A program made the translations under genes and the position numbers. The notes under the pieces were generated by a model. It worked only from the letters and a program-made list of their open reading frames with translations. It ran no database searches and was not told where the DNA came from. From NCBI RefSeq assembly GCF_013201645.1, contig NZ_CP053842.1:248001-312000 (forward strand): 64,000 nt of DNA, written 5' to 3'. The stretch is from Campylobacter corcagiensis (GTDB lineage: Bacteria > Campylobacterota > Campylobacteria > Campylobacterales > Campylobacteraceae). This document shows, piece by piece, positions 36,825 through 48,253 of this stretch. The first letter of the stretch is position 1; every line of letters begins with the position of its first letter.

Positions 36825-37424
36825 ATGGATATGATATTTTTTGATTATGATGGTGTGCTTGTTGATAGCTTAAATTTATGTATAAGTTCTTGTAAATTTG
36901 CTGCTAAAAAGCTAAATTTTAAAGGCAATTTTCCCGAGAATCCATATCTAAATTTAAACCCAGTAACCTATCACGAAGTAGCAAGAAGGCTAAATTTAGA
37001 TGGTAATGAGTTTGATAGATTAGCGACTAGCTATGTAAATAAAAATTTGAATAGCTTAAAGCTCTTTAAAGGAGCTAAAGAAACATTAGAAATTTTAAGT
37101 AAAAAGCACACTCTTTTTGTCATTAGTTCTACAAAAAAAGAAGTCGTTCAAAATTCTTTAAAAAACAAAGGAATTTTAAATTACTTTAAAGAAATTTATG
37201 GTGGAACTGATATTTCAAAACAAAAGCGTCTTGAAATTTATGCCACTAAAAATTCCATTATGATAGGTGATAGCATAAGTGATATGAATGCTGCAAAAGG
37301 TGCTGGCGTTTACGCTATAGGGGCACTTTGGGGTTGGCAGAGTGCTGATATGCTAAAAGACGGGGATGTTTTGGTTAAAGACTACGCTGAGTTATTGGAG
37401 GCTATAAGGGCTTTTTATAACTAA
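36825..37424 (+). CDS. HAD-family hydrolase (phosphoglycolate phosphatase-like)
   Basis: A 199-residue haloacid-dehalogenase-type phosphatase. Motif I is FFDYDGVLVDS, with the nucleophilic Asp; motif II is VISSTKK; the motif IV acidic pair is MIGDSISDMNAAKGAG. The cap is small and helical, as in Gph and beta-phosphoglucomutase. The substrate cannot be assigned. It stands alone between hairpins. Confidence 0.85.
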   Translation: MDMIFFDYDGVLVDSLNLCISSCKFAAKKLNFKGNFPENPYLNLNPVTYHEVARRLNLDGNEFDRLATSYVNKNLNSLKLFKGAKETLEILSKKHTLFVISSTKKEVVQNSLKNKGILNYFKEIYGGTDISKQKRLEIYATKNSIMIGDSISDMNAAKGAGVYAIGALWGWQSADMLKDGDVLVKDYAELLEAIRAFYN

Positions 37425-37518
37425 GCTAAAATTCCAAATCCTAAATTTAATGATTTTAAGCTAAAACAAAATAAAAATAGGTAAAATCATCTTTTAAATT
37501 TTTAATCAAAGGATGATT

Positions 37519-38448
37519 ATGCTTAAAAGTATTAGCAATATTGCTGGAAAATATATTGCTGTTTGGGTACTTATAGCTACGATATTTTCTCTATTTTTGC
37601 CTGAAGTTGGAAGTAAATTAGTAAGTACATCGTGGGTTAGCTATATTTTAGGTGTTATAATGTTTGGAATGGGTTTAACGGTTAGAACGAGTGACTTTAA
37701 GGAGCTTTTGATTCGTCCAAAACTCGTTATAATCGGCATTATATCGCAGTTTGCTATTATGCCACTCATTGCTTTTATTTTGGTTAAGGCATTTAATTTA
37801 CCTCTTGCTTTAGCAATTGGCGTGGTTTTAGTTGGAACCTGTCCTGGTGGAACTAGTTCAAATGTTATAACTTACCTTAGTAAAGGCGATGTTGCTTTAT
37901 CTGTTGCTATAACAAGCTGTACAACGCTTTTAGCACCATTTATGACACCATTTCTTACTCATTTAATTATAGGGCAAAGCATAGATGTAGATGTTTTGGG
38001 TATGTTTTTAGGAATTGTAAAAGTCGTGATAATACCAATACTTGCAGGAATTTTGTTTCATAAATTTGTTCCTAAAGTCACTGAATTTCTGCAAGATATC
38101 TTACCTTTTATATCTACAGCTGGTATCGTAGCTATTGTCATAGCTGTAGTTAGTAAAAGTGCTGGGGCTATTATTGCAAATTTAGGTGTTATAGTTATTG
38201 TTGTTATATGTCATAATTTATTTGGTTATTTGCTTGGATTTTTTGTTGGCAAAGCAGTTACTAAAGAGATTTCTAAGGTTAAAACGCTTTCAATTGAAGT
38301 TGGTATGCAAAACTCAGGACTTGCGAGTGCTTTAGCTGTTGCGCACTTTAGTGCTTATCCATTAGCTGCTGTTCCAGGGGCGTTATTTAGTGTATGGCAC
38401 AATATATCAGGTGGAATTTTAGCTTCTATCTATGCTAGAATGAAGTAA
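37519..38448 (+). CDS. Bile acid:sodium symporter (BASS) family transporter
   Basis: A 309-residue inner-membrane secondary transporter with about nine to ten helices. Family signatures are FGMGLTVRTSDF, LVGTCPGGTSSNVITYLSKGDVALSV (sodium-site segment) and SIEVGMQNSGLASALA (the crossed-helix ExGxQN motif). BASS proteins carry bile acids, pantothenate or keto acids with sodium; the substrate here is unknown. I chose ATG 37519 over ATG 37513 because AAAGGA ends at 37513, which leaves 5 bp spacing to the second start. Confidence 0.87.
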   Translation: MLKSISNIAGKYIAVWVLIATIFSLFLPEVGSKLVSTSWVSYILGVIMFGMGLTVRTSDFKELLIRPKLVIIGIISQFAIMPLIAFILVKAFNLPLALAIGVVLVGTCPGGTSSNVITYLSKGDVALSVAITSCTTLLAPFMTPFLTHLIIGQSIDVDVLGMFLGIVKVVIIPILAGILFHKFVPKVTEFLQDILPFISTAGIVAIVIAVVSKSAGAIIANLGVIVIVVICHNLFGYLLGFFVGKAVTKEISKVKTLSIEVGMQNSGLASALAVAHFSAYPLAAVPGALFSVWHNISGGILASIYARMK

Positions 38449-38453
38449 ATTTT

Positions 38454-38475
38454 AGGGGTAGTTTTACCCCTTTTT
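38454..38475. terminator. Bidirectional terminator between convergent genes
   Basis: AGGGGTA (38454-38460) pairs with TACCCCT (38465-38471), loop GTTT, followed by a T-run on the plus strand and preceded by an A/T-rich stretch. It lies between the convergent symporter and nhaA genes. Confidence 0.75.
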
Positions 38476-38483
38476 ATATAAAT

Positions 38484-39641
38484 TTAATCCAATTTCTTAC
38501 CTAAAAATCTTGCTGAAAGATATCCGCTAACTCCAGATATAAGCGATCCAAGTAGTATAGCCAATCTATCAGCATAACCAAATTCATCACTTCCACCATA
38601 AGCAAGATTGTTTATAAAAAGACTCATTGTAAAGCCTATCCCGCATATCATCCCCATAGCATAAATTTGAGTCCAGTTTGAGTTTTTAGGCAAATTTGCT
38701 AAATTTAGTTTAACAATAATAAAGCTAAATAAAAATATACCTATTTGTTTTCCTAAAAATAGCCCAAGTATTATTCCAAGTGATACAGAGCCAAAAAGCT
38801 GATCTGCTCCTATGCCTTTTAGGCTAACTCCTGCATTTACAAAAGCAAAAAGCGGTAAAATGATGAAATTTACAGGAGTATGTAGGGCGTGTTCCATGCT
38901 TTTAAGCATAGAATTTTTACCTTTTAAAGGTATACAAAATGCAACTATAACTCCAGCAATGGTTGCATGAATGCCTGAGTTTAAAACAAAAAACCAAAGC
39001 AGCACTCCAAGAACTATGTATGGAGCTTTTTTATTAATATTTGCTTTGTTTATTAGAAAAAGAGCTATCGCTATAATAAAACTTAGTCCTAAAAATAGCA
39101 AATTTAAATCATCAGAGTAAAAAATAGCAATGATTAGTATAGCACACAAATCATCAACAATAGCTATAGTTAAGATAAAAAGCTTTAAACTTGATGGCAC
39201 TTTATCGCCAAGTAAAGCTAGTACGCCAACTGCAAATGCAATATCAGTAGCAGTAGGTATTGCCCAGCCTTTCATAGCAAATTCATTTCCACTATTTATA
39301 GCTACAAATATAATAGCAGGCATTAAAACTCCGCCTATAGCAGCTGCTATAGGAAGTGTAACTTGAGAAATATCTTTTAGCTGACCAATCATCATCTCTC
39401 TTTTTAACTCAAGCCCTATAAGAAAAAAGAAAAGCACCATAAGAGCATCATTTACCCAAAAATGAACGCTTCCTTCTATTTTATAATCTGGAAATGGTAG
39501 AAATTTATAGTGAGTAAAGGAGTTATAAAAATCACTTAAAAAATTAATATTTTGAAATAAGATAGCTAAAAAAGCAGCTAAAATAAGCAAAATACCAATT
39601 GCGGATTCCGAGTGCAGTAAGTTTTTGATTTTATTTATCAT
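38484..39641 (-). CDS. nhaA: Na+/H+ antiporter NhaA
   Basis: Exports sodium in exchange for protons at the inner membrane. The 385-residue protein has about 12 helices and the NhaA signatures FFFLIGLELKREMMIGQL, the unwound-helix TDIAFAVGVLALLG, and the ion-binding Asp pair in AIVDDLCAILIIAIFYS; IGFTMSLFI occurs near the end. It is convergent with the BASS gene. A single copy is seen here, although many Campylobacter carry two nhaA genes. Confidence 0.95.
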   Translation of the reverse strand: MINKIKNLLHSESAIGILLILAAFLAILFQNINFLSDFYNSFTHYKFLPFPDYKIEGSVHFWVNDALMVLFFFLIGLELKREMMIGQLKDISQVTLPIAAAIGGVLMPAIIFVAINSGNEFAMKGWAIPTATDIAFAVGVLALLGDKVPSSLKLFILTIAIVDDLCAILIIAIFYSDDLNLLFLGLSFIIAIALFLINKANINKKAPYIVLGVLLWFFVLNSGIHATIAGVIVAFCIPLKGKNSMLKSMEHALHTPVNFIILPLFAFVNAGVSLKGIGADQLFGSVSLGIILGLFLGKQIGIFLFSFIIVKLNLANLPKNSNWTQIYAMGMICGIGFTMSLFINNLAYGGSDEFGYADRLAILLGSLISGVSGYLSARFLGKKLD

Positions 39642-39772
39642 ATAAACCTTTCATGTTAGATATATAAAAGGTTATAAAAAGAGTATAAATTTGACAATAG
39701 TAACTGAGAAATAAAGTTAAATTTAAGCTTTATGTTACAAATTTACACTATTTAAGATTTAAAAAATTTATC

Positions 39773-39797
39773 AATTTAGGGGTTATACCCCTAAATT
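39773..39797 (-). terminator. Terminator hairpin after serS
   Basis: AATTTAGGGG (39773-39782) pairs perfectly with CCCCTAAATT (39788-39797), loop TTATA. It begins 3 bp after the serS stop on the minus strand and could also stop plus-strand transcripts. Confidence 0.75.
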
Positions 39798-39799
39798 TT

Positions 39800-41474
<1,675 letters not shown>

Positions 41475-41685
41475 TTTTTCTCCTAAAAATTTTCTAATCT
41501 CAAGATGATATCAAAATAGTCCTAAATTTTTAATAATAAAGCTTTAAAAACTAAAATACTAATTAAATTTATGAGCTAAATTTATTATTAAAGATAAATA
41601 AAAAATATTTTAAAAATTTGTTTTATTATGGATTTTTTATTTTGAGTTTATCCAACAATTTTTACTTTTATTTGTGTCATAAATT

Positions 41686-42621
41686 TTACCATCCATAATA
41701 TTCTCCTAAATTTAAATTTTCTTGATCGCAAAATTCCTTAATGCCTATTTTGATTTTGTCATTTATAAAGCCATTTTTGAACAATAATTCCAAAATTTTC
41801 TCATCTTTTGTTGTAACGAAAAATATGATAATATCTAAAATTTCATCAAATTTAAAATCATCAATCTTATAGTTAGAAAAGGCAGATATAAAGTATTTTT
41901 CATATTTATCTCTTAAATTTAAATACTCATCTTCTTTTATATAGTCATACAGCTTATCAAATTCTTTGTTTTTAAAATATTCATTTACTTTTATTCCCAT
42001 ATCAAGAAAGATAATATATGATAGAGCCTTTTCTGGATTAACTCTTTTTTTGGAAAAATAATCAAAAATTTTAAATTTGGCATCATCCTTATTATCATAC
42101 ACAATGATAAAAGCTGGCAAATAAATGGGGTCATCATCTGATATTATTGCTGTATTATTTAAATCAAGTCCATATTTTTCAAAGATTCTAAGTAGATTGA
42201 TTTTATTTTGAAAATCTGTATTGGATTTTAGAATTTGAGCAGGATATGAAAATTTAAAGACCTCTCCTTGGTTTTCAACTTTAATGTATTCGTTTGGATT
42301 TGCTCCATTTAATAAAAGCAAATTTAAGATATTTTTGTTTTCTATATTATTTATATTTTTTTCAATAAAACTTAAAGTAGCTACATAAAGGGGCGACAAA
42401 ATGTTGTTTGTATTAAAATTTACAAGATTTGGATTTTTATTAAGCATAGCCTTGACTTTATAATAGTCATCAGCTACTATTGCCTCGCATAACTCATCAA
42501 CTTGCCTTATTAAATTTTCCTCTTGTATTACAATATTTTGCTTTATCTCATCAGAAAAGCTGAAATTTAGCATTATTGACATAAATAGCATTGATTTAAA
42601 AATTTGTTTTATTAGCACCAT
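41686..42621 (-). CDS. Exported protein with ankyrin-like repeats
   Basis: A 311-residue protein of unknown function. The N terminus is a signal peptide (KSMLFMSIMLNFSFSDE). Residues 40-130 contain helix-pair repeats close to ankyrin consensus (DDYYKVKAMLNKNPNLVNFN, SPLYVATLSF, NLLLLNGANPNEYI), and residues 145-215 a degenerate pair (LLRIFEKYGLDLNNTAI). The C-terminal part is acidic and helical without a recognised domain. It lies 39 bp downstream of trpS on the same strand, but its base composition is more AT-rich. Likely periplasmic. Confidence 0.7.
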   Translation of the reverse strand: MVLIKQIFKSMLFMSIMLNFSFSDEIKQNIVIQEENLIRQVDELCEAIVADDYYKVKAMLNKNPNLVNFNTNNILSPLYVATLSFIEKNINNIENKNILNLLLLNGANPNEYIKVENQGEVFKFSYPAQILKSNTDFQNKINLLRIFEKYGLDLNNTAIISDDDPIYLPAFIIVYDNKDDAKFKIFDYFSKKRVNPEKALSYIIFLDMGIKVNEYFKNKEFDKLYDYIKEDEYLNLRDKYEKYFISAFSNYKIDDFKFDEILDIIIFFVTTKDEKILELLFKNGFINDKIKIGIKEFCDQENLNLGEYYGW

Positions 42622-42660
42622 AAAACCTCTTAATACCTAGCTAAATTTTAAGAACAAATT

Positions 42661-43629
42661 TTAATAAATTCCTACAATTTCTCGGACTTTTTCCATTTTT
42701 TTAGCAGCTATAGTAGATGCCTTTTTTGCCCCGATACTTAAAATTTCATCGACTTTATCTTTATTGTTTAAGTAGTACTCAAATTTTTCCCTAGCGTCCT
42801 TAAAATACTCGCTCACAAGCTCATTTAAATATGCCTTAAAATGCCCATATCCTTCGCCGCCTTTTTCATATCTTTTTTGAAGTTCTTTTTGACCATCATC
42901 ATCTAAAAAAAGTTTAGCGATATTATAAACATTACAGTTTTGCCACTCTTTTGGGCTTTCTAAAGGCGTACTATCAGTTACTATTTTGCCAGTTTGTTTT
43001 TTTAGAGTTTTTGCATCAGCAAAAATATCAATGGTATTTCCGTAACTTTTACTCATCTTTGCACCATCAGTTCCTGGAACAGTTGCGATATTTTCATCGA
43101 CCCTAGCTTCTGGAAGTGTGAAAATTTCACCATGAGAGTTGTTAAATTTAAGTGCGATATCACGGGCTATTTCGACATGTTGGATTTGGTCTTTACCAAC
43201 TGGTACTAAATTTGAGTCATATAGCAAAATATCAGCTGCCATTAAAACTGGATAACTAAACAGATCATGTTTTGTGTCAAAGCCTTTTGCAACTTTATCT
43301 TTATAGGCATGAGCTCTTTCAAGTAGGCCCATCGGCGTATATGAACTTAAAATCCAATATAACTCAAGCACTTCTTTTACTGCACTTTGTACCCAAAATG
43401 TGCTTTTTTGTGGGTCTATGCCTAAGGCTAAAAATGCACACGCCGCTTCAAAGGTGTTATTAGCCAAAAGGTGTGCATCTTTTGCTGAAGTTAGTGCGTG
43501 ATAGTTTGCTATAAACATAAACATATCGCTACTGCCTTCATTTTGTAAATCAATCATTGGCTTAATGCTTGCGAAATAATTTCCTAAATGTAACTTTCCT
43601 GATGGTTGAAGCCCTGTTAGAATTCTCAT
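42661..43629 (-). CDS. trpS: Tryptophanyl-tRNA synthetase
   Basis: Charges tRNA-Trp. Class I synthetase of 322 aa with the HIGH-type motif SGKLHLGNY near the N terminus and KMSKS in DGAKMSKSYGNTI. DQIQHVEIARDIA is also typical. On the minus strand AAGG lies directly before an ATG at 43635, which leaves no spacing, so I start at the second ATG, 6 bp further on (43629). It is divergent from the amino-acid transporter operon. Confidence 0.96.
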   Translation of the reverse strand: MRILTGLQPSGKLHLGNYFASIKPMIDLQNEGSSDMFMFIANYHALTSAKDAHLLANNTFEAACAFLALGIDPQKSTFWVQSAVKEVLELYWILSSYTPMGLLERAHAYKDKVAKGFDTKHDLFSYPVLMAADILLYDSNLVPVGKDQIQHVEIARDIALKFNNSHGEIFTLPEARVDENIATVPGTDGAKMSKSYGNTIDIFADAKTLKKQTGKIVTDSTPLESPKEWQNCNVYNIAKLFLDDDGQKELQKRYEKGGEGYGHFKAYLNELVSEYFKDAREKFEYYLNNKDKVDEILSIGAKKASTIAAKKMEKVREIVGIY

Positions 43630-43805
43630 AATCATCCTTAAATTTAAATTCCAAAATTTTAACTAAGTATGCTTAAATTTGGTTTATTTATAAATTTAAG
43701 TTCTTAAGGGGCTTAATTTATGGCTAAAATTCATAAAAATCCTAAAATTTAAGCGAAAAAATATCAAAATTTCAGTATTCTTATAAATCTAAATTTTAAG
43801 GCAGT

Positions 43806-44516
43806 ATGTTGAAGGAAAAGATTTTTAAATTTCTATTTTTTATAGCTATTGTGGTTGTGGCGGTTTATTATACATTTCCAAGAGATCTTAGCGATGCTCA
43901 GCAAATGGCGTATTTTACAAGCTATCTAACTACCATAAAGCTTACAACAGGCGGTATCATCATCGGTATTGTGCTTGGATTTATATTAGCTTTTACAAGA
44001 TCTTTAAACATAAAGCCGCTAAATTTTATAATTGATGAGTATGTTGATATAATCCGAGGAACGCCGATACTTATTCAGCTTATGGTTTTTGTTTTTGTTA
44101 TATTTGCTACTTGGCAAAACAGCCTATATGCAGCTATTATCACGCTTGGATTAAATAGCTCAGCTTATGTTGCTGAGATAATTAGATCAGGTATAAATAG
44201 CGTCGATAAAGGGCAAATGGAAGCAAGTAGAGCGATGGGGCTAACTTATTTTCAAGCTATGAAAGAAGTTGTTTTTCCACAAGCCATAAAAAACATCCTT
44301 CCAGCACTTGCAAATGAGTTTATAAGCCTTTTTAAAGAGACTTCAGTTGTTGGAATGGTTGGAATTTTTGATTTAACGATGTTTTCTAAAAGCCTTCAAG
44401 CGACCACTTTTTCAGCCCAGCCGATACTTTTTGCTGCTGTGATTTACTATGTGAGCGTGAAATTTTTCACATATCTTGCTAAAAAACTAGAAAAGAGATT
44501 AAATAGAAATGATTGA
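43806..44516 (+). CDS. Polar amino-acid ABC transporter permease
   Basis: A 236-residue inner-membrane permease of the HisMQ/GlnP family with about five helices. The amino-terminal [21 protein letters not shown] and the cytosolic coupling EAA loop ([26 protein letters not shown]) are characteristic. In C. jejuni a similar gene pair (paqP/paqQ) takes up Gln, Glu and Asp. It is followed by the ATPase (8-bp overlap) and two binding proteins, so a complete importer is encoded. Confidence 0.92.
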   Translation: MLKEKIFKFLFFIAIVVVAVYYTFPRDLSDAQQMAYFTSYLTTIKLTTGGIIIGIVLGFILAFTRSLNIKPLNFIIDEYVDIIRGTPILIQLMVFVFVIFATWQNSLYAAIITLGLNSSAYVAEIIRSGINSVDKGQMEASRAMGLTYFQAMKEVVFPQAIKNILPALANEFISLFKETSVVGMVGIFDLTMFSKSLQATTFSAQPILFAAVIYYVSVKFFTYLAKKLEKRLNRND

Positions 44517-45237
44517 TGTTAAAGATTTAAGAAAAAGTTATGGCGATGTTTTAGTTCTTGATGGAATCACCACTCATATAAATAGAGGCGATGTTGTAGC
44601 AATCATAGGTCCAAGCGGCGGTGGAAAATCCACATTTTTAAGGTGCTTAAACCGCTTAGAAGAACCAGATAGTGGTGAAATTTACATAAAAGATAAAAAC
44701 ATCTTAGATAAAAACGCAGATATCAATAAAATTCGCCAAAAAGTAAGTATGGTTTTTCAGCATTTTAATCTCTTTGCTAATAAAACCGTTCTTGAAAATT
44801 TAACCCTAGCTCCAGTTAAAACAGGACTTTACTCTTATGAAGAAGCAAGAAGTATTGCTCTAGCACTTTTAGATAAAGTTGGTCTTGGAGAGAAATTTAA
44901 CTCATATCCGCATAAACTAAGTGGCGGTCAAAAGCAACGAGTTGCAATCGCTAGAAGCTTAGCTATGAATCCAAATGTAATACTTTTTGATGAGCCAACT
45001 TCAGCACTTGATCCTGAGATGGTTGGAGAAGTTTTATCTATCATGAAAGATGTTGCAAAAGCAGGTATTACGATGCTTGTAGTAACTCATGAGATGGGCT
45101 TTGCTAAAAATGTAGCAAATAGAGTGCTTTTTATGGAAAGTGGCAATATTAGAGTAGATGCAAATCCAAATGAGTTTTTTACAAACCCTAGCAATGAAAG
45201 ATTGAAAGATTTTTTAAATAAAGTATTAAATCATTAG
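44509..45237 (+). CDS. Polar amino-acid ABC transporter ATP-binding protein
   Basis: The 242-residue ATPase of the importer. Walker A is GPSGGGKST, the Q-loop [15 protein letters not shown], signature LSGGQKQR, Walker [16 protein letters not shown] and the H-loop [10 protein letters not shown]. The GlnQ/PaqQ type is shown by [12 protein letters not shown]. It overlaps the permease gene by 8 bp. Confidence 0.95.
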   Translation: MIDVKDLRKSYGDVLVLDGITTHINRGDVVAIIGPSGGGKSTFLRCLNRLEEPDSGEIYIKDKNILDKNADINKIRQKVSMVFQHFNLFANKTVLENLTLAPVKTGLYSYEEARSIALALLDKVGLGEKFNSYPHKLSGGQKQRVAIARSLAMNPNVILFDEPTSALDPEMVGEVLSIMKDVAKAGITMLVVTHEMGFAKNVANRVLFMESGNIRVDANPNEFFTNPSNERLKDFLNKVLNH

Positions 45238-45248
45238 AGATTTTTTGA

Positions 45249-45254
45249 TACAAT
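45249..45254 (+). promoter_or_regulatory. Putative -10 box between ATPase and binding-protein genes
   Basis: TACAAT 28 bp before the first binding-protein gene, which also has an exceptionally strong ribosome-binding site (GGAGGT, 45274-45279). This would allow the binding proteins to be made in excess over the membrane complex. Confidence 0.4.
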
Positions 45255-45282
45255 TTCTTTAAAATTTTTCACTGGAGGTCAT

Positions 45283-46017
45283 ATGCTAGGTCGTGCTTTT
45301 GGTTTGGTTGTGTTTGCTATGATTTTAGTGGCAAACGCAAAGGTTTTAAAAGTTGGCACTCAGGTAAATTACGAGCCTTTTGCTTATGTGGGTGTAAATT
45401 TTAAACTCATGGGATTTGAGCCAGATCTTTTAGAAGAGATCTCAAAAAAGGCTGGTTTTGAGTATGAGTTTGTTACTATGGAGTATGATGAGCTAATACC
45501 TGCTTTAGTAAACAACAAAATAGATATAATAGCTTCATCTATGAGTATAACTAGCCAAAGAATGGACAAGGTAAATTTTACAAACCCTTACTATAACTCA
45601 AGTACGGCTTATGTTAAACTTAAAAGTAGGGATGATATAGGCACAAAAGATGACCTAGCTGGTAAAAATATAGGAGTTATGGAAGGTAGAGAACAAGAGA
45701 TTTTGGCTAGTAAAATACCAAACGCAAAGGTAAAACCTGTTAAAAATGGCTATTCTGGTATTATGCTTTTAGAAAGTGGAAGCGTTGATGTTTTGATGCT
45801 TGATGAGGCAGTTGGAGATCATTATGCTAGAAAAAGTGTAAACAAAGAGGTTTTTTTGGTTGAAGAGTATGTAAGTTTGGGATTTGCTTTTGCAGTAAGT
45901 AAAGACGGTGATCCTGAGCTAATAAATTCTTTAAATATGGCCCTTGATGAGCTTATGCTTGATGGGACTTATGATGAACTTTTGAAAAAATACAACTTAA
46001 TAAAGGGAAAGATATGA
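45283..46017 (+). CDS. Amino-acid ABC transporter substrate-binding protein (first of two)
   Basis: A 244-residue periplasmic binding protein of family 3. A signal peptide (GLVVFAMILVANA) precedes KVLKVGTQVNYEPFAYV, the family-3 signature GFEPDLLEEISKKAGF, and MSITSQRMDKVNFTNPYY. It lies after the ATPase gene with its own promoter-like box and strong ribosome-binding site, and overlaps the second binding protein by 4 bp. The ligand is probably a polar amino acid, but not determinable. It is clearly diverged from its neighbour. Confidence 0.9.
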   Translation: MLGRAFGLVVFAMILVANAKVLKVGTQVNYEPFAYVGVNFKLMGFEPDLLEEISKKAGFEYEFVTMEYDELIPALVNNKIDIIASSMSITSQRMDKVNFTNPYYNSSTAYVKLKSRDDIGTKDDLAGKNIGVMEGREQEILASKIPNAKVKPVKNGYSGIMLLESGSVDVLMLDEAVGDHYARKSVNKEVFLVEEYVSLGFAFAVSKDGDPELINSLNMALDELMLDGTYDELLKKYNLIKGKI

Positions 46018-46745
46018 AAAAATTTGCTAAATTTTTAGTGGCAGCTTGTGTTTTAGTTGGAGCAAATGCTCTTAGTGCTGAGGTTATCAAAGTAGGAACA
46101 AATGCGAATTTTCCGCCATTTGAGTATCTTGATGAGAACAACACCATAACAGGTTTTGATATAGAATTAGTAGATGTTTTAAGTAAAAAAGTAGGCTTTG
46201 ATTATGAAATAGTAAATATGGGCTTTGACGGGCTAATACCAGCTCTTAAAAGCGGAAAAATAGATATGGTTGCATCTGGAATGAGCGCAACTGAAGCTAG
46301 AAAAAAAGCAGCTGATTTTACAGACTCATACTTTGTAACTGAAAATGTTTTTATAAAAAGAGCTAGTGATGATAGTATCAAAACAAAAGATGATATTAAA
46401 GCAAAAAGTGTTGGAACTCAGCTTGGAACTGTTCAAGAAATAGCAATAAGAGAGCTAAAAGGTATAAAGCCTGTTACAATGGAAGATCCTATAACAGTTA
46501 TTTTGGCACTTAAAAATGGCAAAATTGACGCTGCTGTATTTGATACATCTGTAGCTTATGGATATATCAAAGAAAACCCTGAATTAGTAGAATTTCATAA
46601 AGAACCAGACGGAAGTGAGGGATTTTCATTTGCGTTTAATAAGGGTAAAAAAACCGAGCTAGTATCTAAGATAAATGACGCTTTAAGAGAGCTAAAAGAA
46701 GATGGCACTTTTGATAAGCTTTTAGATAAATACAACCTTAAATGA
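46014..46745 (+). CDS. Amino-acid ABC transporter substrate-binding protein (second of two)
   Basis: A 243-residue periplasmic binding protein of family 3, a paralogue of the upstream gene. Signal peptide AKFLVAACVLVGANALSA, then VIKVGTNANFPPFEYLDENN, GFDIELVDVLSKKVGFDYE and MSATEARKKAADFTDSYF. A residue pattern with an Arg-binding-like SATEAR is present. It overlaps thiE by 4 bp. Confidence 0.91.
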   Translation: MKKFAKFLVAACVLVGANALSAEVIKVGTNANFPPFEYLDENNTITGFDIELVDVLSKKVGFDYEIVNMGFDGLIPALKSGKIDMVASGMSATEARKKAADFTDSYFVTENVFIKRASDDSIKTKDDIKAKSVGTQLGTVQEIAIRELKGIKPVTMEDPITVILALKNGKIDAAVFDTSVAYGYIKENPELVEFHKEPDGSEGFSFAFNKGKKTELVSKINDALRELKEDGTFDKLLDKYNLK

Positions 46746-47359
46746 GTGAAATTTACGCTTTAACTGATGACTTTTATACACCAAATTTAGAAGACTGTGT
46801 TAAAACTATCCTAGACTGCGGCATTAAAATGGTGCAGTTTAGGAGTAAAAAAGATAGTATCAATGAAAAAGAGATCATAAATTTAGTAAAAATTTGTGAT
46901 GGCTATGGTGCAAATTTAATAGTAAATGATAGCATTGCTTTAGCTAAAAGAGTTGGTGCTCATGGCGTTCACATTGGGCGTGGTGATGGTGAAGTAAAAG
47001 AGGCTAGAGAAATTTTAGGAGCTGATAAAATAGTAGGCGTTAGTTGTTATGGTAGCTTAGATTTAGCTTTAAAAGCTAGTGATGATGGAGCAAGTTACGC
47101 AGCTTTTGGAGCAGCATTTCCAACAAAAACAAAAAAAGATGCTAAAGTTTTCAAACTTAGGAAATTTAAAGAATTTAAAGATATTCTAAGTATAAAAACT
47201 TGCATTATTGGTGGTATAAATGCTTCAAATTTAGAGCAGATTTTGGCTTTAAGACCTGATTACATAGCTTTAGTAAGTGCAGTTTATACACCAAATTCCA
47301 TAAGTGAAAATTTAAGAAATTTACAAAAAATTATAAGGGATTTTTATGGGCATTATTGA
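46742..47359 (+). CDS. thiE: Thiamine-phosphate synthase
   Basis: Joins the pyrimidine and thiazole parts of thiamine. The 205-residue TIM barrel shows IKMVQFRSKKDS, LIVNDSIALAKRVGAHGVHIGRGDGEV, VGVSCYGSLDLALKASDDGASYAAFGAAFPTKTK and IIGGINASNLEQIL. The ATG overlaps the preceding stop; the end overlaps uppP by 14 bp. No thiamine riboswitch is seen upstream. Confidence 0.92.
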   Translation: MSEIYALTDDFYTPNLEDCVKTILDCGIKMVQFRSKKDSINEKEIINLVKICDGYGANLIVNDSIALAKRVGAHGVHIGRGDGEVKEAREILGADKIVGVSCYGSLDLALKASDDGASYAAFGAAFPTKTKKDAKVFKLRKFKEFKDILSIKTCIIGGINASNLEQILALRPDYIALVSAVYTPNSISENLRNLQKIIRDFYGHY

Positions 47360-48131
47360 AGCGATAATTCTGGGCATAGTTGAGGGGTTAACTGAGTTTT
47401 TGCCAGTTAGTTCTACTGGACATCTTATCTTAGCATCAGATGTTTTAGGGCTTGATTTAGAAGGCTCAGATCTGCTTAAATGCTTTATAGTTGCTATACA
47501 GCTTGGCTCGATTTTAGCGATTGTTTTTTTGTTTTTTGATAGACTTAGGCAGGATTTAACTCTTTGGATAAAGCTTATGGTTGGGTTTGTGCCAACAGCA
47601 GTTATTGGGCTTTTGCTGTATAAAAGTATAAAGTCTTTATTTAATCCAGAAGTGGTTGCTTATATGCTTATAATTTGGGGTATTATTTTTATTGTAGTTG
47701 AGCTAATGCGTAAAAAATACCCACCATATAAAAAAGAGGTAGCAAATATAGATGATATAAGCTTTAAGCAAGCATTTATCGTTGGACTTTCTCAGTGTTT
47801 AGCAATGGTACCTGGAACATCAAGAAGTGGCGCAACTATCATCACAGGTTTACTTAGTGGGTTAAGTAGAAAAGTCGCTGCTGAGTTTAGTTTTTTACTA
47901 GCAATACCAACAATGTTTAGTGCAACATTTTTTGATATATATAAAAATTTAGATGAATTTGCTCTAAATTTAGAGTATGTGTGGCTGTTTTTAGTAGGTG
48001 GAGTAGTTGCGTTTGTAGTAGCTATTGTTGCGGTTAAATTTTTCCTTAAATTTGTAAGTAGATTTGACTATATACCTTTTGGAATTTATAGAATAATAGT
48101 TGGATTTATCTTTTTAATCTTTATATTTTAA
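47346..48131 (+). CDS. uppP: Undecaprenyl-diphosphatase
   Basis: Recycles undecaprenyl diphosphate to the monophosphate carrier used in peptidoglycan and N-glycan synthesis. The 261-residue BacA-type membrane protein has GIVEGLTEFLPVSSTGHLIL and VPGTSRSGATIITGLLSGLSRK, the two catalytic segments, and about eight helices. It ends at a strong terminator. PglB releases undecaprenyl diphosphate on the periplasmic side, so this enzyme also serves the glycosylation pathway. Confidence 0.95.
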   Translation: MGIIEAIILGIVEGLTEFLPVSSTGHLILASDVLGLDLEGSDLLKCFIVAIQLGSILAIVFLFFDRLRQDLTLWIKLMVGFVPTAVIGLLLYKSIKSLFNPEVVAYMLIIWGIIFIVVELMRKKYPPYKKEVANIDDISFKQAFIVGLSQCLAMVPGTSRSGATIITGLLSGLSRKVAAEFSFLLAIPTMFSATFFDIYKNLDEFALNLEYVWLFLVGGVVAFVVAIVAVKFFLKFVSRFDYIPFGIYRIIVGFIFLIFIF

Positions 48132-48150
48132 AATTTTAAGTAGATAAAAA

Positions 48151-48182
48151 AATAGGACTCAACTTAAAAGTTAAGTCCTATT
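48151..48182. terminator. Terminator hairpin after uppP
   Basis: AATAGGACTCAAC (48151-48163) pairs with GTTAAGTCCTATT (48170-48182) with one mismatch and a TTAAAA loop, 20 bp after the uppP stop. It can also act for the convergent lipoprotein gene. Confidence 0.75.
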
Positions 48183-48253
48183 TAAGAAAGGAAGTTCTAA
48201 TTATTGTTTTTACATTTTGAATTATACTTCCAAGTGGTAAACACTCAGTAATC

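Noticed and set aside
46600-46745. Thiamine riboswitch (THI box) before thiE
   Set aside because: thiE overlaps the preceding gene by 4 bp and no upstream leader with the conserved CTGAGA-type core is present.
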